A stretch of DNA of 64,000 nt from Gyrodactylus bullatarudis (Eukaryota; Platyhelminthes; Monogenea; Gyrodactylidea; Gyrodactylidae): assembly GCA_012064415.1 (NCBI GenBank), contig SSNU01000103.1, forward strand, positions 1-64,000, given 5' to 3'. The position numbers were made by a program, and so were the translations under genes. The notes below the pieces were generated by a model. It saw only the letters and a list, made by a program, of their open reading frames with translations. It had not been told where the DNA came from and ran no database searches. Position 1 is the stretch's first letter, and each line of letters starts with the position of its first letter. Of this stretch, positions 40,738-52,933 are shown one piece after another.

Positions 40738-42643
40738 GAAATATCGAGTCTATGAAGTATCGAGTAGTAGTATTCTGTTGATCTATAGAGAATTTTAAGA
40801 AAATTTGTTAAGTTTCCCTCGTTCTTGATTTATGAGAAAATAAACAAACAAGAAGTTATCGAGTATGTCATTCAAATAATATGTGTAAAATTTCAAATCA
40901 TGTTTCTTAGGCTATCCTTTTAACGTATTTTTCTTAGAAAAAAATCTATCCACTGGAATTTTTCACTCAAAATCTGATTAGCATTAAGGAATTCTTCTTC
41001 TAGTATTATTTTTGTACATCATGACTTTTTTATAGAGTTATTGCCTAAAAGTGTATATATGGGTAGGGGAAATGTTGATTCACATTAAATGATAGGACAG
41101 AAGGGAGAGGAGGTTTCTTACTGTGACATTGATTGACAGATTATAATACAAATGCATGTAGTGATTATGAGTCATGACGTAATGTAGTGGGAAAATCTTA
41201 ACACATTAGGATTGTTATTTTAACCTCTGACTTAAAACACCAAAGGGGTGGGGGGTCCAGCATTCTGTCTATCCATTTTGGTTAGATTGAGATTTTAGGA
41301 TGATGTATTTTTCAATATCGACTTTTTTGGTTCAAATTTTTTTTCTCGAACTATTCTGGCATATCTCGTGATTATGATTTGATTTTTTGAAATAATGCAT
41401 AAAATTCTATGCTTTATCGAATGGTATAAGTCTCTTAATGTAAAAAGTTGAAATAACAGAGTTATTCTATCTTTGTTATCATTCCTCTTAGACAATTTTT
41501 GTTGGTGCATTGAAAAGAGGAGAAAATTCCCTTTCAAATGATATATAATGAGCGAAACCTAGCTAAAGTATATTAATTTTAAGAAGGTTTAAAGAATTGA
41601 GAATGAGGTGAAAAACTGCTTATTCCTTATTAGCTAATGAATGCTCGACGCTGATTGGCTGGAATTTTGGGACAGAGAGGTATAAATCGAAACCTCCGTA
41701 GAAAATTTAATTTATCTCAAGTCATCATGTGTGAAATTGACTGTATGAAGATAGGAATTTATGATTTTTACAAAATTCATATTTTTTTATCAAGAGATCG
41801 AATTTGATCAAGATTTTTTGAAATCTAGATCATGAGGCCCTCTTTCCCGATACGGGAAAAAATTCAGAAAAAATCAAGTTTTGAGGAAAATACGGCAAAT
41901 TCAAAATCTTGAAAATTTTCCCATTGTAGTTGTGCTTAAACTTGTGCCTTCGAATTTTTACCGATATGATAAAGACAGAACCCGGCGCATCGCATCACAT
42001 ATAATTTGTTCTCGTGGCTTGCATAGAGCCTAATAGAAATTAGAAATATATAACTCTGTGATTGGTCAAAGTATTTTATACAACCCCGACGTATTGCATT
42101 TACATTGTATGAGATATATGTATGTATTGATAAATATATCAAAATATACACTTTTGGTAATTAGTCTTACAGACATATTTAATTTTTGTAAATGCTATTT
42201 ATCATCGAACACACTAGTACATTTTTTGGAAAAATATATATGAAGTTTGGAAATACATCGTGTATATATCATTACATTTTTGGGAATATATATGTTTCTT
42301 TTGGAAAATCCCCTACCCATATATACACTTTTAGGCAATAACTCTATAAAAAAGTCATGATGTACAAAAATAATACTAGAAGAAGAATTCCTTAATGCTA
42401 ATCAGATTTTGAGTGAAAAATTCCAGTGGATAGATTTTTTTCTAAGAAAAATACGTTAAAAGGATAGCCTAAGAAACATGATTTGAAATTTTACACATAT
42501 TATTTGAATGACATACTCGATAACTTCTTGTTTGTTTATTTTCTCATAAATCAAGAACGAGGGAAACTTAACAAATTTTCTTAAAATTCTCTATAGATCA
42601 ACAGAATACTACTACTCGATACTTCATAGACTCGATATTTCAG
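40738..42643. mobile_element. Foldback element with about 335-bp arms
   Basis: Arms 40740-41073 and 42309-42642 are inverse and nearly identical (for example TTTTAACGTATTTTTCTTAG and its inverse). The interior contains a TA-type element end: GGGACAGAGAGGTATAAAT at 41663, and CATGTGTGAAATTGACTG followed by TA at 41744. The interior is therefore composite. No transposase was seen. Confidence 0.7.
42162..42343 (+). repeat. Direct repeat, copy 1
   Basis: Matches 42648-42835: ACAGACATATTTAATTTTTG, ATCGAACACACTAGT and GGGAATATATATGTTTC, ending TTTTAGGCAATAACTC. It overlaps the right arm of the foldback. Confidence 0.7.
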
Positions 42644-42647
42644 TAGT

Positions 42648-42835
42648 TTTACAGACATATTTAATTTTTGTAAATGCTATTTATGTTTTGGAAATCATCG
42701 AACACACTAGTGCATTTTTTGGAAAAATATATATGAAGATTGGAAATACATCGTGTATATATCATTACATTTTTGGGAATATATATGTTTCTTTTGGAAA
42801 ATCCCCTACCCATATATACACTTTTAGGTAATAAC
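42648..42835 (+). repeat. Direct repeat, copy 2
   Basis: Second copy of the block at 42162, with a few bases inserted (GTTTTGGAAATC). Confidence 0.7.
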
Positions 42836-42841
42836 TCCTTT

Positions 42842-42905
42842 TTTATATGAAAATGATAAATGTAAAGCTGGACTATGAGTTGTTTAATAAAATTTTCATT
42901 TCCTT
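42842..42905 (+). repeat. Non-LTR retrotransposon 3' end
   Basis: TTATATGAAAATGATAAATG, GAGTTGTTTAATAAAATTTT and a CATTTCC tail match 18485-18409 on the minus strand. Confidence 0.6.
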
Positions 42906-43844
42906 TTCTCGAAGAAGTCTCAAATTAAATAAAGAATTTCTTATACTGGTTTATTTGATTTTCATGAAATTAATGAGTTAGTCAGCACCAATTTGATGCT
43001 TGATTGTTCTCATTTTTGAGATGAAGTTACTTGAGGTCATGCGTCTTTGAACATTGTCTTATGCTTCAGCAGCTATCCAACAGTAAACAAAAATATTGAT
43101 CAGCCTTTCAACAGCATCATAATTCCTGGTTTCATTATTCAGGGTGATGTTTTATAAGTTCTCTATAGACCAACAGAACTGGCTACTCGATAGCTTATGG
43201 ACTTGATATTTTTGATACAAAGTTTGTTTCTCCTGAGAATTCTTTGAAAAGAAGACTTCCCTTAAAAAATTAATGAACAAAAATTGCTTTTTCTATTTCT
43301 TAACACGCTGAAGAATATGCGTTATTATTTAATCGACGTGGTCATTGATGAGACTTAAATTCGAGAGGTAACATTTTTATGTAGACAAATTTATTTTAAA
43401 TACTTTACTCACATTGCGTAAATATTTATTTTACTAAAAAATTTTCAATCTACTTATGTTATTTAACCTGGAAATTTTCATTGACACCAGTCATTATTTG
43501 AATTCTGGAGTTCTGAATGGAATTAATTTATGTAAGCAGATCCTCGTATTCGTATATCTTCAGAACTCATATAAAAACTGTATAGTTTTATTCAAACACC
43601 CTCAAACTATTTAAATTACCTTTATCTTTATTTATAATTCTCACAATTCAGTATATATTGTATGAATTGCAGTAATAGAAAAACAAGTTTAAAATATTTT
43701 TAGGATGACAAATTTCCCTACATGCTCCTTGAGATTGAATCATGACCTTTTGACGTTTTTATATTTGAAGTATTTTTCAGTTTCAAATGAAAGACTCATT
43801 TAGAGGATTTGGAAGTCAAGTGGATATTTAGTAATAAGGCTTTC
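42906..43844. other. Stretch without recognisable gene
   Basis: No supported feature. Confidence 0.45.
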
Positions 43845-43905
43845 ACTGGATCTCGTCAGACTATTACACCGGCTAGATATATATAATAAATTCGATTATC
43901 AATAG
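43845..43905 (-). promoter_or_regulatory. PLE terminal repeat: TATA box and hammerhead-like hairpin
   Basis: Minus strand: TTATTATATATAT, CTAGCCGGTGTAATAGT, CTGACGAGATCCAGTGAAAG. The core strings CTGACGA and GAAA are exact, and the GCCGG/CCAGT arms are partly mismatched. Confidence 0.5.
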
Positions 43906-43977
43906 TATCCTAGTATTTGCTACATCATTCTAGGGCATAAAAGGGGAGGGCTTAAGGTTGGTTTAGAGTATCCATGG

Positions 43978-44572
43978 TCATTGTCTCCTTTTCACGTATC
44001 TGTCCATCGTTGGTTGCCCCCTTAGACTTTTACGTTTTCTACCTCTTTTGCCAACTGCAGGTGCAACCTTCTATGTAGTGTGGAGATTGTTAATTATGGG
44101 CTGAGATTTAATTAGATTATCAACTACCGTTGATTTCTCTGGATTTTCACTTTTGTTCTCAGTTGTAATTGTAAGTGGGGCAGAAGATTGGAGATCATTT
44201 GGGGGAGACCTAGTTGCCATTATTTGCTCATTTTGTTCAATTATCACTCCAACTTTGCTTGCATTGGGTTTCTGGGCGGAACTACAAATTGGGAAATTTT
44301 CAAGTAGCTTTGCAGCTCTACCAAGCTTACTTTTGTTTGTAAACCTGCTTTTTTCCCGTCAGGCCTAACTTAGTGGCCAGGATTTTTTGCTTACACAGAA
44401 ATGGGTTTAACTTTTTTATGAAATGGGCTTCAGCTTTGTTTAATACCTGATGAGCAGCGTCTCCTTTAAATGGTACTCTTAGATAGATCGGTGTGAGCTC
44501 CTCGACCTCTTCATCTGCCTTAACCTTTACATTGGAATGTATATTAATGAAAGCCTCAGGATACCCAGGCTG
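43978..44572 (-). pseudogene. PLE 3' part with PIP-like tail
   Basis: The minus strand reads PGYPEAFINIHSNVKVKADE, TPIYLRVPFKGDAAHQVLNK, AEAHFIKKLNPFLCKQKILA and TKLGLTGKK. After frame breaks it reads ENPEKSTVVDNLIKSQPIIN, GKRGRKRKSLRG and QPTMDRYVKRRQ, then a stop at 43978. FKGD is the block preceding the endonuclease elsewhere (17100, 61075), but the nuclease itself looks deleted (FKGD joins AHFIKKLNP). The upstream part of this PLE continues at 46262 beyond an inserted Merlin. Confidence 0.6.
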
Positions 44573-46261
44573 AAGTTAAGATCAGTTCCCCCCTCATAAA
44601 TTCTTTATTATTCAAAAGTAATCCCTGAGACTTTAAAATATTAAATATATGCATAAATTATTATGATTGACTCACTTCTTAACAATTTTGATCCATCTCT
44701 TCAACTCCAGGTCTCCACATGTGAAAAATGCTAAAAGTTTCGTATATCCATTAATATTCCCACAAAATTAAAAAAAATCCATCAAAAAACAAAATCTGTC
44801 TTCTTACTATGCATCTTTTGAATACAACAAATCAAAACACAAGTATTCAACATGACTCTAACTATTGATGACATAACTATCCTCAATTTGGAGAAACTCT
44901 CATGCAATTTAATTGCACTAAACATGAATAATACCATTGGTACTATTCGTCTATGCCAAAGAGTTGGTCTTATTGCCGAACAGATCCCTCATTCTTGTTC
45001 TGGAGTATCGAGATTTCTTAATCTCCAGAAACTAAACCGTTTCAAAGATTGCTTTAGATGTCCTAAGTGCAAGTATTTAGAATCAATAAGGAAAAGTATG
45101 GTTTTTTATAAAATAATTTAATTCAGATACATTCTTCGAAGGATCCAAACTCGAGCTATGGAAGATCCTACAAATTATCAGAATGGTTTCAAAGAAAACT
45201 AATGATCTAGAAAGTATGATGGAAGAGCTCAATATAGGAAATCCCACTGCCGTAGACTGGCGTAATTTCGTGAGAGATATCTACACTGAGAGTGTTATAC
45301 TTGAGGATGTTAAGATTGGTGGAGATAAGGTCGTTTGTCAAATTGACGAGTCACACTTTGTTTCGAGGAAACACCATCGCGGAAATACCTTAGTCAACGA
45401 AGACGTGTGGGTTTTTGGTGGCGTTGACGAAAAGGGCAATTGCTTCATGACAACTGTTCCAGATCGAAAAAAGGAAACACTCCAAGCCATCATCAAGAAA
45501 AGAATCTTACCTGGATCGATAATTATTTCTGATGAATTCAAGTCCTACAAATTTCTATAAAATTAAGGATACGAACATCATACAGTTTGTCACAAGTATG
45601 AGTTTGTCAGTGACAAGGGCCATCATACCCAGCCTATCTAAGCAATATGGGTAGCAGCAAAAAGATCCTGCTACAAAGTTAGAAATAAAAGGAAATATCT
45701 ATTCCAAAGAAAGAATGGAGAATCCATGTTTAGTGCGTGTATAAAAACAATCGCAATAATATATCCTTTGAAAATAAACACTTATTATTTTAAATCAAGA
45801 TTTCTGTTGTATTTATTAAAAAAGAAAATCTTAAAAACATATAAATTTTATTGAGAAGACATGGTGAAGAGATCTGTTGACAAAAGATTGTTCAGAATAG
45901 TGATGTTATCAATGGTGAGAAGCAATAAGACCAACTCTTTGGCATAGTATAATAGTATCAAGAATAGTACCAACGTTAAACATTTGTAAACATTTGTTTT
46001 GATTTGTTGTATTCAAAAGATGCATAGTAAGAAGACAGATTTTGTTTTTTGATGGATTTTTTTTAATTTTGTGGGAATATTAATGGATATACGAAACTTT
46101 TAGCATTTTTCACATGTGGAGACCTGGAGTTGAAGAGATGGATCAAAATTGTTAAGAAGTGAGTCAATCATAATAATTTATGCATATATTTAATATTTTA
46201 AAGTCTCAGGGATTACTTTTGAATAATAAAGAATTTATGAGGGGGGATCTGATCTTAACTT
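44573..46261 (+). mobile_element. Merlin transposon, copy C, with 266-bp inverted repeats
   Basis: It starts AAGTTAAGATCAG and ends with the inverse. Arms 44573-44838 and 45996-46261 appear nearly identical. The gene inside is related to copies A and B at protein level but clearly diverged, and the inverted ends are unrelated and much longer. It interrupts a minus-strand PLE: EELLIPGG on one side and PGYPEAF on the other. No exact target duplication was found. Confidence 0.75.
44852..45780 (+). pseudogene. Merlin transposase, inactivated
   Basis: Exon 1 is 44852-45095 and exon 2 starts at 45127, with a 31-nt intron (GTATGG...TTCAG) at the same position and phase as in copy A. Splicing gives RKNTFFEGSKLELWKIL, as expected (RDGTFFAKSHLPIWKIL in copy A). 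QIDESHF and IIISDEFKSY carry the first two Asp. Stops follow at 45558 and 45564. The catalytic Glu of the third motif is itself a stop (PI*AIW against RIEAIW). The zinc-ribbon CPKCK is intact. Confidence 0.75.
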
Positions 46262-46720
46262 TAGCCACCCGGTATTAGTAATTCCTCCAATATTTCTTTG
46301 TCTTTCACTTTTTTCACCTCTGATGTTAATCTTTCAATTTTCAGGAACTCATTCCTCACCAAGCTCTTTTTCTGGCACACAGGACTGAAACTAAGGAAAG
46401 GCATAAATTGTGCATGGACTGATTTCTTCCCGAAGACCCTTGTCTGAGCGATTTCATTAACCTTGGTTACTAAAACATCGAGAAAATTTAATGACTTATC
46501 ATCCTCGTCTTCTTTGGTAAATTCGATTCCGCGATGCATAGAATTGAGATTTGAAAGAATTTTGTCGATGTCATTAATTTTACCAAGAACTAGAAAGGTA
46601 TCATCAAGATACGCACATACAGGCGGGAAGAACTGATAAGGCCACTCATTTGTCGACTTTCGAGTGAAGCAAAAAACATATCCGCAAGGAGTAGTATTTT
46701 TGTTTTTCGCCTAATAGTCC
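46262..46720 (-). pseudogene. PLE reverse transcriptase palm/thumb fragment
   Basis: Minus strand: NKNTTPCGYVFCFTRKSTNE, PVCAYLDDTFLVLGKINDID (YLDD catalytic motif), GIEFTKEDEDDKSLNFLDVL, and RNEFLKIERLTSEVKK, ending EELLIPGG at the Merlin junction. The order matches the PLE thumb region at 54840-55211. It belongs to the same element as 43978-44572. Confidence 0.65.
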
Positions 46721-46948
46721 AAATGTAGAGGCATGGAAGAGGCTGTGCTTATCAATTAATTTTATTCATTATTGTTCCTGAACTGGAAAGTAGATAAACC
46801 TGGACTTTATTGTTTTCAATCTAACAGTTACAGGCTAAAACTTTGAATGTAGCTTGAAACATCATGTGAATATAGCAATCTATATTATAATTAAGAGATG
46901 CTCTCAAAAAAAACAATAAAAGCTCTTATATATTGGTGTGGAAATTTA
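46721..46948. other. Short spacer
   Basis: No feature could be supported. Confidence 0.4.
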
Positions 46949-47783
46949 TACAGTCAATTTCACACATGACGAGGCGAGTTATCCTTTTTCCCCTTTCTTG
47001 TTTTTTTATTATACTAAAACTGTCAGCCAATAATATCGCTCCATTACAACAACCAATGAGAACAGACTTAGCGTGTAAACATTTTCATTTTATTCTTTGG
47101 GTTCTCAATAGGCTTTTCATCTGAAATCGTCAATTTTCATTAATTAAAAATCAATTGAGTTAAATATAAGATTCATTAATCAAAATCAAATACATCATAA
47201 GTAGAATTTATAGAATCTTTTTAAATTCTGAAATGTTCGAGAACTTCTAAAGAGCCATATCTTTTCTCAAGCTCTAGGAAGTTTCTAATATATTTTATCT
47301 TCGCTAAATTGGTTATGATTGCTGAAAACTTTTTTATCTCTTTTTATGCTTACTTCATGAGCATAATTAAGTATTTTTAGAATATTCCAAGGCTAGTTTA
47401 ATGCCCTCTCATATGAAATGAATAAAAATAGGCTTAGCCCCCCAATGAGAAATTCATTCGTGCTAATGGAGGTTTTGGTACAAATGGGAGTGTATATACC
47501 CCCAGATTTCATTCTAGGGTTAAACCAAAAAAAATTTCGTTCTGCCCAAGTTATTATCATCAAAGCTCTTGACACCAAATAAACACATCGACCTCCACAG
47601 AACCATGTTAGGTATTAATGACTTTGACGGCATCATATTTATTCAGCCAAAATGATGAAAAAAACATGTTGAAATTTTTGTGACTTCATTGTTTATTAGG
47701 TGAAAATTTTTAACTCATTTTGAACCAATCCGTTTAGAGTTCCTCTGGTTTTAACTTTCTCCTCGCATTTGATTCATCATTAC

Positions 47784-48222
47784 TATGACTAAGCTCACTG
47801 AAGAACAAAAAAAAGAGATAATCTTTCTCTCTGAATCACATTCAATTCGCCATCTTGCTAAATTATATTAGGTGTTTGGTCCTACGATTCAAAATGTATT
47901 GAGAAGTGAAAAACAAGATGTTAAAGTTGTTAAAGCATCTAAATATGAGCAATTGAAGAAGAATATTCTACGAGAATTGGATTTCCTTCAAAATCAAGGT
48001 GAACAAATTGATCTCGTTAGACTTAAATCTATTTTCATTGATTCAGCTCTCGCACTTAATCTCAAAAAGTTTAAGGCTTGCGATGATTATTTACGGAAAC
48101 TTCAAAAATCTGAAAATCTTCCGTATAGAAATGTTAGTTTTAATTCTCACAATCTTTTTAGAAAATGGCCAGAAAAATACAACTTGATAAACAAGTTATG
48201 CTCCATCCTGAAATCTCAATAA
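47784..48222 (+). pseudogene. Pogo-like transposase N-terminal part
   Basis: MTKLTEEQKKEIIFLSESHS, a TAG, then PTIQNVLRSEKQDV and a long helical region (LKKNILRELDFLQNQGEQID, ALNLKKFKACDDYLRK) follow the pattern of a double helix-turn-helix DNA-binding region. No catalytic block follows. A second frame overlaps the end (MARKIQLDKQ at 48165), suggesting a further broken copy. Confidence 0.4.
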
Positions 48223-48953
48223 TATATATTCTCAACAATATTTCTGTTTCTTATAAGAATACATTTGTCTTGGCATTTCAGCTAATTAATTTCAGTGATA
48301 AAGATTCTGACTCTTCAATCTTAAAACGAAGAAACTTAAGGCTGAGATACCCAAAAACGTTTGTGAAGAGCATTGACAAGAAAGAAATGGATATTATTAT
48401 CTGATTAAATGGATAATCGAATTTGATCATTCATTAACTTCTAAGTGTGCTGTTTTCCTGAACCGATCATCGCCTTATCTGATATTCATCAAGAGAATCA
48501 TTCTTCTTTTAAATAATTGTCAATTTTTTTCTTTTGACACATCAATTCCAATGAATCAAAATATTTTGTGTCGTAGTAAACATAATTTTTTCAAGAATTT
48601 GATTTCACGATCAAGGTTTTTCGCAGTAGAAACAAAAAAAATACCCCACAACTTGAATAACATCCAACACTTGAGACCTGGCCATTTTGTTAGAGCAAAA
48701 GAAGAATTCAAATACGTGATAGAATTTTTGCTAAAGGAAAAACGTTATGAAGAGTCAAGAATTCTGTACAGAGAATACATCATAAGTAGAATTTATATAA
48801 TTTTTTTAAATTTTCAAATTTTCGAGAACTTCTTAAGAGCCATATATTTTCTAAAGCTCTAGTTTCAATAGAATTTAGCTGAAACTTTCATCCATTTAGG
48901 GCTTCCTCATGTAAGACTAATTCATGTTAATCTCGATTTAGGTTAAAACAAAG

Positions 48954-49360
48954 CAGATGAATATTTCAAATAGAATATTATGTAAGAAGCTTATTAAAGA
49001 TGGATTCTCTATATTGCAAATGGCACATGTTCTTCAAAGGTCTGAAATTACAATTAGGAAATACATCAGATCAGAATTCCCTAACAATTCATTTATTATG
49101 AATAGAACATGAGAGGAAGCCAGAAGAAATATATTTGAGGAACTACTAGTGGATAAAGTCGAAGAAGCTCTATCGGAAGAAAATAATTTTCTAGTATTTA
49201 GTGATTTGAAAGACATTGCATTTAAAGTTGCTGCATCTTGACTATAAAGTGTTCCAATGCATTTAGTTGAAGAATTTAATATGAAACATCCATTCCTTCT
49301 TCGCGGATATCCGCCAGAAAACATATATAACTTGAATGAAGCTGCTTTGTTTATTTAGTT
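48954..49360 (+). pseudogene. Pogo/Tigger-like transposase fragment with first catalytic motif
   Basis: The frame reads NISNRILCKKLIKDGFSILQ, a TGA at 49111, NIFEELLVDKVEEALSEENN, another TGA, then YPPENIYNLNEAALFI. The last block corresponds to the first catalytic motif (xNxDETxLF), with Asp replaced by Asn. Confidence 0.45.
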
Positions 49361-49650
49361 GATCGTAAAATTTTAACGAAGAATTCATTCAAATGCAAAT
49401 ATCGTAAATTAATAAATGAGAAAATATTTGCGGAAAAAATTCCCATGAATGATATAAAATAATAGATTAGTCTAAGGTGTTGTCTTTTCACAGAAAAGAG
49501 AGCATGGGAAGAGGTTACTGAAGAGACCATCATTAAGAGAACCAAAAGAATGAAATGAAAATTAGCGATATTATTGGCTGAAAGGTTTAGTATAACATAA
49601 AAACGAGAAAAGGAGAACGGATAACTCACCTGATTGTAATGAGCCTGAGC

Positions 49651-50366
49651 TCTGATTAATAACGTTGAATGTCTTGTTGATAAAAATTTATTTATAATGC
49701 GAGATTCCAGGAAGAGAAACATATTCAGAAAAATAAATGAATGAAAAACGTTAAAACTTAAACTAAAAATATATTAGTAGATGAAAATTATCCATTCTTA
49801 TTAACTTGTATATATGAAATCCTAATAAAACAAACTATACAAAATTTTATAGAGAAAAGAAATATCTATTAGAATATAAACTGAGTTGTATTTTTAATTT
49901 ATTCATAGCATTTTAAATTATGTTTAACTAGGTTACATTGAATGGAAAAAATCCCAAATCAAAAGTATCCATTTTACAGATAAAATTGTTTCGGTTCATA
50001 ATAATTCTTTAATAGGAAAATTATTTGCAGTATAATAATATATTATTGCAATAGAACGATTCAGCACTATTGTTCAAGTCTAAAAGGGAAATCTATCTTG
50101 TAGAGATACAATACACCTAAATATAAAAATATATCGAAAGGTTATGTGTTCTTTTTAAAGAGTATCCAGGGAAAATTGTTGCGCTAAAAATATTTTTTAC
50201 TGTACTATAGTAAAAATTACGTACTCTTTTCCGCTTAAACTAGAAGATATAGAATCAAGTTTTGAATACAGCTTACTTTCCAGGAATTCTAATAAACATT
50301 TTAGAAATAGATTCCTCTTATCACATCAAAAAAGATAGAATTTCTCAAATTTATGATTAAACAAAT
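49651..50366. other. AT-rich stretch without recognisable gene
   Basis: Probably downstream sequence of the hAT-like gene. No inverted repeat was identified. Confidence 0.4.
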
Positions 50367-50502
50367 TTATTTATCATCAAAGTCTATTTCTTGAAATTTT
50401 ACATAGGCTTGATGGATATTGAATTCTCTAGATTCAAATTTTTTAATCAGGGGTGAAATGCATCTATAATTTTTACTTATTGATACAAGATCTGGTAGAA
50501 TT

Positions 50503-51921
50503 GGCTAAATACCAGTTTAGGGGCACCTGGTTTTTATTTAGTTTTTATGTGGTTACTTATAAGTATATACATTACTTTATTAAAATATTTCATACTAATG
50601 TATATTCTACTAGCACTATAAGATATTAAACTTATATTAAACACTTATTAAACTATATTGATTCACTAAAGAGGAAAATATTGGATTTAATGGGTAAATA
50701 TTTATTGAACTCTATAAATCTCCGAAATAGCATTGATTGTTGCTTCAAAGATATTATTATGATTATTTCTTCTGAAAATATACATCATTAAATAGCTGTC
50801 CAATAAATTTTTTCGTTTATTTGTCACTTTTCTACCATCCCTTTTAGCAGCTCCCCAGATAGCTTCAATGCGATTCGTATGATCACCAGTGTTATTGACG
50901 AACTCATACTTATGGCACACTGTTCGATGCTCATAACCTTCCTGGTTGAGCTTCTTGTATGATTTGTGCTCATCAGAAATAATGATCGAGCCAGGCAAAA
51001 TCTTCTCTTTGATTATTCTAAGAAGCGTGGTCTTTTTACGGTCTGGAACAGTCTGCATGAAAACTTTTCCTTCTTCGTCAACTCCACCAAAAACCCATAT
51101 GTTTGAATTGGCAAGAATATGGCCTCGATGATATTTTCGATGAACAAAAGAGGATTCATCTATCTGTACCTTCATTCCTTTACCACCAATCTTGATATTA
51201 ACGCGATTGATGAACTCGCAGAAAATATCTCGAACGAAATTAGTCCAGTCAACTGCAGTAGTCTTGCTAATATCTAGCTCAGCTGTGATGTTAGAAAGAT
51301 CATCAGCCTTGTAGCATACCAGACGAATAATTGAAAGTATTTTCCAGATTGGCAGATGAGACTTTGCGAAGAATGTACCTTTTGGATGAATAAATTATTT
51401 CTTACCATCTCTTATAGATTTTCGTTTCTTACATAATAGGCAGCGGAATACATAACCATCAAGACAAGATGAATACAGGCCAAGATACATTTCCCCATTA
51501 CAATCATCATGGTTAGCATGTAATGGTATTAGTTTTAGGCGTTGGCACATCTCAACTAAACCTTTCTTATCATTTCTGGCAATGGCTAACATGTTAGCTG
51601 TTAGCTTTTCTACATTAGTAAGATTAATATCTTGTATGGATAGCATGTTGCGTTAATTATAGTTAGCGGTTTTTGCTTATATTAAAAATAAATCTTATAT
51701 TTTAAATAAATGTTGTTAATATTGGTTGGTATTATAAATTATTTTGTATATTTTGGAAATTTCACTGATTTTGGATTTATCTGCTTTCAATCTTGAGTAG
51801 TGAGTATTGAATAGATATTTATGAATAAAATACCTTTTATTTTGTATTTAACGATCATAGACTACTTATCAATAGTATCACTGCAAGTAAATAGTTGATG
51901 CCTCTAAACTGGTATTTAGTC
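50503..51921 (-). mobile_element. Merlin DNA transposon, copy B
   Basis: 1419 bp, nearly identical to copy A (19834-21251). Perfect 8-bp target duplications GTAGAATT lie at 50495-50502 and 51922-51929. It is inserted in the hAT-like ORF. Perfect duplications and near identity to copy A point to very recent movement. Confidence 0.9.
50702..51646 (-). CDS. Merlin transposase, copy B, 305 aa
   Basis: Exon 1 is 51646-51406, exon 2 is 51378-50702, with a 27-nt intron (51405-51379). The protein is identical to copy A apart from one residue just before the intron (KSIRDG instead of KSKRDG). The zinc ribbon and catalytic D154, D216 and E252 are all kept, and no lesion was seen. Confidence 0.85.
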
Positions 51922-52933
51922 GTAGAATTTCATCAGATCTAACAGCAGCTTTGGCTCTTTGAATAATTTGGCCATTACCGTTCAAAGAATCCATTATCTC
52001 CCGAACCTGAACCAAACTTTTTGCATAATACCCTGTTGCTTCCAACCAATTTCCCCAACGTGTCACAACGGGCTTTGGAGGTTGGCCAATTGCATCAAAC
52101 AAATTTTGATGATGTCGATTTTTCGTTATTAGAGCCTTTACACTAGAGATCAACTCATTCACTGCACCATAAGAATCTTTAATCTTCATTGACAAGTTGT
52201 GAAGCAAATGAGCCGCACAAGTGATGTGGTGAATTCTGGGATATAATATTTCCAAGTGATTGGTAGCTGAAGTGTTATACTTAGCAGCGTCTGTGATGAA
52301 TAAGCAGAAATTTTCCCTCCTTATTTCGTAAAAGTTCAAAGCATCCTGAATATGGTGTATTACAGATTGAGTAGGTAAAGACTGATTAAGTTTCGAGCAT
52401 TTGAGTAAATGACTTGTCTGAGGTTCCTTCAGACTGCCTCCAAGTATATTGAAATATTTACATCCATTCTTTTCTGATTCATCAGCAATCAGAAAGATTT
52501 CTTGATCATCTAATTTTTCCTTAATACTTTTTACTTTTTCGTTATAAATACCTTCAACCATTTGTCTGTAAGTTTCGTGAGAATATAACTTGAAGTCAAA
52601 GCAATCCATGAAGAATAATTTTGTATCTTCATTGGCAAGTATCCACATTGGGAGACCAAGTTTCAACAGCAAATTTACTAATTTGGCATGCTTTTCTTGG
52701 TCCTTTGGAGAAATAAAGGTTTGATTGCAACGATTGGTGGAATTATCTCCCGTTCTTCTAATATGTTCATTTGTTTTTCGATGTTGGCCGACGTGGCTCT
52801 TTTTATCACAGGATATTATTTTCATGCAATATTTACAAAATAGTTTACCATCAATAGTCACACTAAATTCATCTGGAAACATAGAACGATGCTTCAATGC
52901 TTTTCTGGATAAGTTCTGTGCTTGACGAGGCAT

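Larger units (their letters stand above)
46951..49650 (+). mobile_element. Pogo/Tigger-like transposon, decayed
   Basis: The left end is CAGTCAATTTCACACATGAC after TA. The right part (49560-49640) is the inverse of 46975-47060 (GAGTTATCC, TTTTTATTATACTAAA-like, TCAGCCAATAATATCGCT), though its last bases are lost. Pieces of a pogo-like transposase lie between on the + strand. A direct repeat (47193-47280 and 48776-48862) shows rearrangement. Confidence 0.55.
50367..52933 (-). pseudogene. hAT/CGGBP1-like transposase-derived ORF split by Merlin
   Basis: From MPRQAQNLSRK (52933) the frame is open to the Merlin junction at 51922. It has a BED-type zinc finger (CKYCMKIISCDKKSHVGQH, with H in NEH), then FLIADESEKNG, LFITDAAKYNT, LYPRIHHITCAAHLLHNL and VVTRWGNWLEA. 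This block order matches hAT-type proteins annotated as CGG repeat-binding protein 1-like. On the far side of the Merlin, from 50494, the frame continues PDLVSISKNY and runs to TAA at 50367, so before insertion it was open for 379 codons. Whether it was a transposon gene or domesticated is unknown; hAT ends were not found. Confidence 0.75.

Noticed and set aside
40477..40755. 92-codon frame rich in Lys, Asn and Ile
   Set aside because: Composition is what AT-rich DNA gives by chance, no motif is visible, and its end lies in a foldback arm.
44540..46290. Target duplication for Merlin copy C
   Set aside because: The flanks (CCAGGCTG on the left, TTAGCCACC on the right) do not match as direct repeats. 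PLE frame continuity, not a duplication, supports the insertion.
49034..49324. 96-codon minus-strand frame
   Set aside because: Antisense to the pogo-like fragment with the YPPENIYNLNEAALF block.
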